From assembly GCA_009746045.1 (NCBI GenBank), contig RPFO01000065.1, positions 7,310,862-7,374,861 of the forward strand: DNA of 64,000 nucleotides, written 5' to 3'. Positions 56,501 to 64,000 of the stretch are shown in pieces (positions within the stretch are counted from its first letter, which is position 1; the number at the start of each line of letters is the position of its first letter). The notes below the pieces were generated by a model. The model did not search any database and was not told the origin of the DNA. It saw only the letters and a program-made list of their open reading frames with translations. The DNA is from Mesostigma viride. Taxonomy: Eukaryota > Streptophyta > Mesostigmatophyceae > Mesostigmatales > Mesostigmataceae. A program made the position numbers and the translations under genes.

Positions 56501-59500
56501 ATGGACCGAGTTGATATTATCATGACGGCTGGGCCAACATGCAAAGGTACAGGATCACTTTCTTTCCCTGCAGCCCCCACAGTCTCTTTCCCAGATTTCT
56601 AACCGCAATACATGGTTGTTTGCTACATGGCTCACCGCTTGTATTGCTAGTCTAGTCTGATTATATCCTTTCACACACATTGAGCACGTTTGATGTTGAG
56701 GAACCATGCAGTTTACTGTGCATATGGTGGCATGCATGTCGGGATGCACACAGAAACACAGGTACCAAATAGCTTGTGCTGGAAGTGCTGTCTGTTTTTG
56801 CCTCAGAAAACGGGCCGTCCGGTAGTTAGCATTACACCTGTGTTTGTCTTCAACGTTATCTGAGAAGGGCTTTCAGCTTTCTTTACACCAGGCATCCCAG
56901 GAGCTTGCTGCTTGCGCTAACCCCCCTGTTCTGCCATGTCGTATGACCGCTGTACCTCCTATATCTTTGTCACATCTATCCGGGCCGGACTGGGACCACA
57001 CCTGGACTCTTCTATGGCCAGAGTGGTGATACACTGAACTCCAACCTCCTCTGGCGAGTCGTGGGGGATGCTGTGGAGTGGGCAGGAATGCCAGTGATCG
57101 CTCAGAAGGTGGGACAACTAGGGTTGCCGGGGATGATGGGACTTTTCACGTTGCCCCAAGCATGTCCGAAGAGTACGTCTCCTGGCACTTAAAGGCTGTT
57201 TTAGCCATCAAGTCCTCATAGGATGACCCTGGGTGCACATAAGGTTGAAGGGCTGAAGCTGCCTTTTCCTCGGTGACGTCGATGTTCTGATGGGAATGTT
57301 ATCCAATCCTGGAGCTAGCGATATAAAACAGCAGATATATAAGCAGCTAGGTACTGTGCATGGTCATTTCTCGTTGAGCAGTATGCTTCTATCATGCTTT
57401 TCTGTTCTGTTAATAGGCATTTTTCTCTTTGTGCCTGTTCGATGGTGACCATGCTTGCACTTGTGAGTGCGGTTGTGGCTCCAAAAGTAACGTCTATGGT
57501 CAAGTTGTGTCATTTGTGTTACCCATGCATCCCTCGCTTCTCGCAACCGCATGACTGGGGACGGGGCTTTTCACTGGCTTGAAACTGACCTCATTTATAG
57601 TCATTGACGAAGCCTTGCCATGAAGTATGTCCAAAGCCCCGCAGAGAATGCAAATATTGTTTGCATTCTCTGCAGCTCTCTGGCTGAATTTTGTGATGAG
57701 TTATCGTTGCTATGTTATCTACGCATCTTATAATCAGCTTGAGAATACTCTGGATTATGGCGTAGCCATGGGGGCATCTGCCTGACTTGGACTATGCAAT
57801 TTGGAATTCTGCAGTCATATCGGCTGAAGCATGTGGCAACGGGGAAGTTCCTGACAACCGGGCACGAGATCCAGACCACGCTGTCCGGCATGAGGGTCTC
57901 GCCCTCCACCTCCAAAGTGTAAGCTGGCATCCTTATCCCATATTAGCAGCTTTACTGTTGCAGCTAGCTAAAATATGTCAACTTACCAACAATGCCTTTG
58001 TTACCAAGCCAGATAAGCATTCTTGTCTGTCTAGATTGAAAGAAAAAACACGCTTTCAGCCTATGTGGACATATCCTTGGTTTATCATGGCGAAAGCTGG
58101 AACTGACCGTATGATCGTGCGTCGATTCAATGATCTCAATTCTGTAGGTACGGGGTCACATTGGGTACTCCTAATGTAATTGGTTAGCGTAGCCCCTGAC
58201 AAGTAGAGCTAAGTTGTAGTTTTCAATCTGGCCTGTCAGCAAGCGCCATTTTGTGAACGGTTGTAACAGTACTTAGTTGCAGCTTGATTGCTGCCTTCCG
58301 GTTTTGTTGTAGGCTTCTTTTTCAGTAAAGTTAACGGTGTCATCCTTACACTAGGCCTGTCTCACAAGGCGCGCTTAGCCTGGTGTTTCACGCAGCATTA
58401 GTCCAGGAATCAGCTGACATCAAGGGCGTTGAATGAATGCATCTTGCAGGAAGGAGGTGCCATTGCAAGTCACTGACGCGTTCAACTCCGAAAGCCTATG
58501 GATGCTTCACCCGATGGACAGCACGGTGAGCTTTCGAAGTATACTAAAAAGAAGACAGTTCCGCACAAATGTTCTCATTTTACCATGCACTGTTTCTCTT
58601 TCCAAGGATCAACAGATGGCTACGATCACATGCCTGTGTGACTTTTATGCTTCTATGGTGGTCATGGTAGCACAGCACACATTGCACATTTTAATACTGG
58701 GAAACTTTTCTTGCATAACATCCTGCATCCTGTGTTTTGGAGAAATGTGTAGGACACGTGTCATTTCTTTGAAGAGCATTGGCTCCGATGCAGGCCAGCC
58801 TTGTGTTTAGGGCAACCGGTGTCGTGGATTGTTGATCCGATTTCTTGGAGAATAGTTTACGATGTGGTACGAGAGAGACCGCCGCAGGTGGATGGGACAG
58901 CCGCCCGCTTTAAGTCCCGCCAACCGTGCAGATGGCAGGCGTTAGACAAGTCATAAATTAATGATGGGGATTTGTGGGCTGGCTGCCCTTGGTCAGTCCG
59001 CGCATCACTAGTCCTTAGGCTCTAGAACGGAATGCACGACATTGCTGAAAATCCGGCGTCACATGCTAGTGACGTGACAGTCGCCGCTTGTCAGTGGCCA
59101 TATTTTGTGATTAAAGGACTTTGCATGGCAAGCCCTAGTGGGCTTTGGAACTAGGAGTAGGATTAGTTCAAAGCTAATGTGTTTCCTAGAGAAGTTGTCA
59201 CGCAAGTCTGACGTTACACGGAAATTGAAGTCGTCAACGGCTGTCCTGCTTGGCCAAAGTGGAATATGGCCAAACGTTGTTTGTCGTCTAGGTAGATTCT
59301 TTCACCCACTCACCCACCCACCCTTTTTCTCTGCTGGTTGGGGCATGCTTAACCGGTGCTGTATTGTTTTCTTATTCGGTTCCACCTCGCCTCTCATTCA
59401 TGACGGCCCAGTCCACTCTTCGTTTCAGTAAAGACTGGTGATTCTTGGGAGTGAACCGGTGTAATTAATATAAAGGGCTGTCTAGCCTTGCTGTGCTTCA

Positions 59501-62500
59501 TGAAGCAGTGGTATGTCATGTCATCTTGGCATTTTCTGGCTGTAAGTTTGATAGCAAACCACCGCAGCTTTTGCCTGGCCGCTTTCCTTTGGCCTTGCTT
59601 GTGCATGTGCTTCATCATGCCCCGCCAACACTCCTGGAATTGCAGCTCATGGATGGAACGGTGCTCCCCGTCAACTGCTTGGTCCACTGCCAGGTAAGCG
59701 TTTTTTTCTATCATGCTTTGAGCTGGGGTTGGTAGAAAGACGACTTACTGCAATCAGTAGCCCCTCCTGGCAATAGGTTTTACCAGTAAAGCTCATGCCT
59801 TGGGATGGACTGGCATGGGTCACAGCCTGCCCAAACTTGCAATACCTGAGTGTTGCTGTCACTTCTTATGTGCGGTGCCCTGGATCTATCACCATTGGAT
59901 TACCTGCTCATGTTCTCTCGGACACAATCCTTCCATGTCCCAACAAAATGCTGTACGTGGTGGGTTGTGAGGTGCTTGAGCGATAAGAACGATGGTAGGC
60001 ATTGCGATGTCAACATGCTGATGTCACGGGGATGCAACTTGGGTGGATGCTACGAAAGTTGAATTTTCTTCATATTCTTTTTCTGTGTATGTTCACTGTG
60101 ATGTTGTGCGTACGTAACGTAAGATGGAAGTACCGTGGGATGCAAGCGCCTGAGATTAATACAACCAGTTGCCTCTTCAGCTCCGCATTCCATCGTGGCT
60201 CAATAAATCACATATCCAGCTTGTCTGCATGGGTCCCACCTACCCCCCACTTGACTTGTTCTCATCCATTGAGATGTTTTTATGTGGGTTTGCCTCCACG
60301 GTATCTATCTGGCAGAACGTGGCGAGCAAGGGCTGGCTCTCTGCTACTTCTGCGTCACGCCAGAACTTTTGGATGGACATCCCCACGACCCTGGACCGAA
60401 AGGAGAGCCGAGACGCGGTGTCAGCCAGCGATTGCAGGGAGCGAGTTAGTTCTGCCAGCACTGCTTGCTGTTCTCCCTCCATGCTGCAATACGTTGCCTG
60501 TGGATGCCCCTCTGTTTTGCCAGCCGTGTTCAAAGGGGTGGTTTCTTGCCCTGGCATAGATCTGGTCGATTTGGCCTAAGTGTGATTTTTTTTTTTTCAA
60601 TTACACATGGTGGGTATGCTCGTGGGTATCTAATGTGGTATTTTATGCCACTCCTGCACAATGTCATGTTGAATCGGTCTGCTTGCTGCCTCATTGCAGG
60701 AAGTGCTGGAGTGTGCTCCGGTGGATCCGTCATTTGTCCACCTACTGCGCACGGTCCGTACTAAGTCTCATGATTGCACTTTGAACACATTTCAGTGTGT
60801 GCGGTCTTTTTGCAGAACAAGTCTGGGTGCTTCTTAGCGGTGAGTGATCGTCAATTATTTCTATACTCCAAGAGGTCAGAAAACTGCTCTGTTCATTAGC
60901 AATGTCTAATACCCGTACCGCATCTTAACTTTGGGTATATTGTCCCCAGGTCGGGGGCGTCATGTCGGAGCTTCGCGCCATGGTCAGTGAGCTGGCGGCC
61001 CTTCCCGAGATCCCCCTGCTGGGGGAGGCACCCTCGGAGACGACCCCGCCTGGGAGTATGGACCTGCTTCGGCTGCTGATGAATGAGTAAGCCCCTGGGC
61101 AGTTGCAGCGTCTGTGGTGGTCTATGCGTTACTAGTAGACCTGGGATCATGTAACCTAAACAGCCAAGGGAAACTTGATCGTTACATTCTACGAACGAAC
61201 CATATATTATCCCGTGACTTTGGGAGATGTCACTATGGGGTTCGCTGTTCATGGTAGGTCCACTGTCAATCGGCAGGTTATATGAATGATAATAATACAA
61301 ATTATAAATATGAAATCATGATAATATGTACTGTCACTCCAGGAGAAGCAGAGCGGGCAGAGATGTTTCTGTCAAGCGTAGAATGTGTTTTCTATTCTTG
61401 AAGAGGTCAGGTTTTAATTATATTTTTCATTGTGCTACTATTTCCTGTGTGAATGTAGTGGCCATAGTGGGTTGGAGAAAATACGTACTGCATAATGTTG
61501 CAAGAAACCCATCATTGCTTTTTGCACATATTTGGGCCGGAAATCACTCCTAAAAGGGGTCACTAGCTGCAATTCACACTATCCTAGGCTATCCAACGCT
61601 ATCCCTGATGTTTTATCGGGTTTATCTTAATGTAATTCAATAAACGCGTGCGGGAAAGATAGGGCCGCTATGAATGCGCCTTGGCCTGCGATGTGGAAGG
61701 CTGTCTGCAACATGGGCTGACTTAAATCCGATCTTTACAAAAAGGTTTCATGCTCGTCTAACAATCCTTGAAAAACCCGTTTGTTTATGAGGGTCTGCGA
61801 ATACTGTTTAGCAGTCCGAGAAATTGGAAGTGGGATTTTTTCGACTTGCCGGCAAAGATTCGTTATGGTTTTTGTTTGTAGTGCACCGGCAGTGGAGTTA
61901 GGCACCTGTTGGGTCGGCTGGTTGCTTTGCGAATCTTTGACTGCATGTTTTCAGTAAGTCATAATTACTTGTATAGTGGACTCAGACCGGCCCAAGGGGT
62001 CGATGGGGGAGATTTGCGCTTGTTAGTTTCAAGGACCTCGTACGACTATCTGTATGGTTAATGACCATGTTGGGGGTGCGTGGCCACGCTAGTTTTAGTG
62101 ACGTTTTCAGCACCGTTCAGGCCGGTACGTGGCGCATGCCGGTGTTAATGAATTTAGGAGAATGTCAGCTTGTGTGTCGGTGGAACATGCCTTAAGCAAG
62201 ATAGTCAGGCAAGGATCTGCAATGGTTTCTTTCCCTCCCCCCCACCCTGGCTTCTTGCTTTCGCGTGCGGACTGAGAAACCTTAAGGACATTGAACCGCT
62301 GCATTTGTGGCAGGGCTCCACTTTAATCCCTCAATCAAATGCTGGTCTATTTTGGGATCTTAGTGATATTAAACCTTAAACATTTTATCTTAGGCACCTA
62401 GGGTAGAGTGTCACGCTACTCGGCACTTCTTGGAGCTTCAGACTGGGGCCTCACATTATCTTTATTTTTGTACCGCTATCCCGCAGCTAGCGAGTCTGCC

Positions 62501-64000
62501 TCGAACTCATCTGGTTATGTTAGATTGGCTTCAACAAATAAGAATTCCATGTTAGGCTCGAATTTCATTCAGAGCGTGCCTGTTGCCTAGCCACCCCTAT
62601 CCTTATTAACAAGCTTTGGGCAGCTTTGTGTTATACTGTATGTCACGCCACCTGTATGCGGGATCAGCATTCGCCTAAGCTACATGGGACCTTTTGCAGA
62701 CGAAGCGTGTGCCAGTTGCCGTGCAAAGGCATGCTTTGAGTTGGCATTAAATCACCATTCATGCAGCTGGCGTAGTCAGCCCTCCACAAGCTGGTGGGTT
62801 AGCTCCTTGATTATCGACACATGTTCTGCTGTCCATGTTGTAATGGATCTTTAGGACATCGCATCTTTTACAACATCTAACACACACCTGCAGCCAATGT
62901 TCTTTGCATTGCACTTGCTGACCATTGTTTCGCCTTTGTGGGAAATGCAGAATTGCCGGCTCAGAAATCTGGCACAAGGTTTGCCAGTACAGGTATGCTG
63001 CGCAATTTTCCTGCTGTCATTAAGAGATTTGGGGGGAAGTTGCCCAAGCACTATGGGACCTGATGGTGGGAGTTACTTGGTGAGCTTCATCATCAGAAAA
63101 GTGGAGGAAATTTCGCCACATCAGAGTTTATTAAATATATGTCACATGAAAAAGCAGTGGTCGGGGAGGAAAATGAGGAGTTTGGGGGAAAGGGTAGTGA
63201 ACGGTGTGACTTGCGTTCCGGTATGGCAGTTTCAGGTTGCAACCATGCATATTGATAGCGCTCCGCATGAGTTACTTGACATTGTATCAAACTGCTTTTT
63301 GTTTTTCCTGCTCTGCTGACGATGTCATTTTGCATGCCAGGTTACAAATTTTGATGGATCGTAGTGCTGTAACGCACCTGCGTGTACTATGCGAGTACAC
63401 ATGCAATATCAGCCCCGCAAGTCAGATTTGATCGTAATTTCGACGTCGTATATGTACAATCATCAGTCGCGGTCTCAGCAAAGCTTGGGCACTTGTCCTC
63501 GCAGAAAATCTTCTCAAGAAAAGGCGCTAATGATTTGCTTTGCTATCATTCTTCTCTTCCATCACCACTTGCCCTGCTGTGCCTCTCACTGACCGACTCT
63601 GAAATGCCTGCATTTCTTGTGGCACTGTTCTGATTTGCTCAGCGCTCCCATCCAGAACATCCTTCGCTCCATGAACGAACTGGTGCTCACCAACAATGTG
63701 TCGCCGCTGCCGCAGAATGTGAAGCAAGTAAGTCTCTTTCTGACGTCAATGACGAGCATCCGTGCTTTATTGTTATTATTAGAGATAGTTGTCAGCGCGG
63801 ATAAATCAGTCTTCATGTCCCACGTAGCTCCCACAAAAACCAGCATCTTCATTAAAACAATAAGTGGAAGCATACATGTGACACTAATTGACATGCCCGG
63901 AGGCACGCCGTTCAAGGCCCTTCATGAAGTACGTTGCCCTAGAGGCAACCAAGACACGGGTGGGTGGGTGGGGAGCAAAGAAAGAGGCCGACAAAACCAG
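47141..64000 (+). CDS. Inositol 1,4,5-trisphosphate receptor (IP3R)-like calcium channel, N-terminal half, partial
   Basis: IP3Rs are tetrameric calcium-release channels of internal membranes. I trace 18 exons: 47141-47217, 47412-47574, 53091-53325, 53847-54040, 54461-54528, 55039-55111, 55605-55723, 56216-56273, 57022-57108, 57815-57918, 58450-58525, 59646-59693, 60316-60444, 60700-60753, 60816-60839, 60950-61086, 62951-62992, 63643-63727. They total 1773 nt (591 codons), all phases match, and all introns are GT-AG. Domain order is: suppressor/Ins145_P3_rec (LKYGDQCTFENIDSSGFISV; ILPKQQYAAQKAF; LFGQVVQLYHPGTNSFVTL; EGSWFLIQPAYKIK); MIR/beta-trefoil 2 (LVLHGGQTILLRHR; LLWRVVGD; YRLKHVATGKFL; SLWMLHP); and the start of the RIH/armadillo region (CAPVDPSFVHLLRT; GGVMSELRAMVSEL). 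The pore lies beyond the window. An animal-type RyR is less likely because the YAAQKAF and LKHVATGKFL regions fit IP3R better. Confidence 0.88.
48050..48213. repeat. (GGGT)n array in IP3R intron 2
   Basis: About 38 near-perfect GGGT units with GGAT at both ends. Same motif as the array at 21-22 kb. Confidence 0.95.
48425..49330 (-). mobile_element. TTAA-family relic in IP3R intron 2 (holds an empty target site)
   Basis: Reverse-complemented, it matches the 15.24-16.2 kb interior and the 33.4-39.1 kb relic (CTTGCATGCAGTCAACCATG, CCATGGGCGGCCACTCAGC, CCCTCGCCCAGGCGAGCAAC blocks). At about 48860-48875 it is uninterrupted where the 34-39 kb relic carries the younger element. Confidence 0.6.
51435..51690. 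repeat. 59-bp minisatellite, four copies plus a partial
   Basis: The unit AGCTGGCTGCATGGTACTCG... repeats at about 51435, 51494, 51553 and 51612, with a partial from 51671. Copies differ by one or two bases. Confidence 0.92.
53091..56273 (+). other. IP3R exons 3-8: rest of the suppressor domain and start of the second beta-trefoil
   Basis: Exon 3 carries ILPKQQYAAQKAFTKELAKF followed by a charged helical arm. Exon 4 carries VVQLYHPGTNSFVTLKNARA and MRVVALVGGDEGSWFLIQPA, the most diagnostic IP3R/MIR block of the window. Exons 5-6 continue VDGEKVAFWDAVTF and SLRVSDLADSVAQKSSAV. Exon 7 has LVLHGGQTILLRHR and exon 8 LSYEDGHVVFQPEQ, equivalent to the family's GGDVVRLFH and HVFLR region. Confidence 0.85.
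57022..60444 (+). other. IP3R exons 9-13: MIR region
   Basis: Exon 9: SGDTLNSNLLWRVVGDAVEW. Exon 10: SYRLKHVATGKFLTTGHEIQ. Exon 11: FNSESLWMLHPMDST. Exon 12: LMDGTVLPVNCLVHCQ. Exon 13: NVASKGWLSATSASRQNFWM followed by DIPTTLDRKESRDAVS. Together these follow the family order LWEV, FRHLATGHYL, SSIFELDP, (G)DSLVPRNSYVRLRH, TNTWVHS, IPID. The exon 13 donor (gttagt) is non-consensus at +3, but all phases close. Confidence 0.82.
60700..63727 (+). other. IP3R exons 14-18: linker and start of the RIH armadillo domain
   Basis: Exon 14 (EVLECAPVDPSFVHLLRT) has a weak gtccgt donor. Exon 15 is a 24-nt microexon (NKSGCFLA). Exon 16 holds VGGVMSELRAMVSELAALPE and MDLLRLLMN. Exon 17 (42 nt) reads IAGSEIWHKVCQY. 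Exon 18 reads SAPIQNILRSMNELVLTNNV and ends in phase 0 before gtaagt. The first three fit the VSPAEVRDLDF / KVLGSIAGKL region of IP3Rs. Exons 17-18 are supported by splice phase and helical composition more than by motif. Confidence 0.7.
63728..64000 (+). other. IP3R intron 18, running off the window
   Basis: Intronic sequence after gtaagt at 63728. No further exon was confirmed before 64000. The last ~50 bases contain a GGGTGGGTGGG run. Confidence 0.6.

Noticed and set aside
60240-60557. Minus-strand ORF of 105 codons with a helical look
   Set aside because: It overlaps IP3R exon 13 on plus, which fits family order and splice phase; I take the minus frame as antisense chance.

Overview
The window looks like a repeat-rich nuclear segment of a green-lineage (Viridiplantae) eukaryote with a large genome, most likely an alga. 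The evidence is: introns with GT/AG borders; a coiled-coil gene resembling the plant At4g15545 family; a GT8 glycogenin-like glycosyltransferase; plant-style LTR, LINE, CACTA and TTAA-type transposons; and an inositol 1,4,5-trisphosphate receptor (IP3R) gene, a family known from green algae but reported absent from land plants. The sequence does not decide between a prasinophyte/chlorophyte and a charophyte. No bacterial genes, tRNA or rRNA genes were recognised.

Layout. 0-3.5 kb: a minus-strand At4g15545-like gene running off the left edge, then an intronless GT8 glycosyltransferase on plus. 3.7-6.4 kb: a DNA transposon flanked by TTAA with 15-bp inverted termini. 4.9-15.1 kb: a cluster of decayed half-LINE copies carrying an ORF1p-like (coiled coil plus RRM-like) gene, two pairs of which form multi-kilobase palindromes. 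15.1-17.8 kb: a second TTAA-family element with a PHD-finger ORF. 17.8-22.1 kb: a LINE reverse-transcriptase fragment abutting nearly 4 kb of tetranucleotide repeat. 22.57-28.43 kb: a CACTA-type element with subterminal repeats, containing a near-perfect 82-bp-arm hairpin. 28.9-30.0 kb: a ~184-bp satellite. 30.1-31.5 kb: three adjacent tetranucleotide arrays. 32.4-33.15 kb: an unrecognised minus-strand coding exon. 33.4-39.1 kb: a three-level nest (old reversed TTAA-family relic, then a younger TTAA element, then a very young gag-only Copia-like LTR element). 39.4-45.7 kb: another terminal-inverted-repeat element whose left arm is split by a LINE fragment.

47.1-64 kb: the 5' part of the IP3R gene. 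I could trace 18 exons (591 codons, splice phases consistent throughout) covering the N-terminal suppressor domain, the MIR/beta-trefoil region and the start of the RIH region. The gene continues past the right edge. Its second intron (5.5 kb) is inflated by microsatellites, a transposon relic, a 59-bp minisatellite and an internal duplication.

Only three genes are well supported as host genes: At4g15545-like, GT8 and IP3R. They do not form a pathway here. Everything else is mobile or repetitive DNA, and the six-frame ORFs that cross tandem arrays are artefacts.
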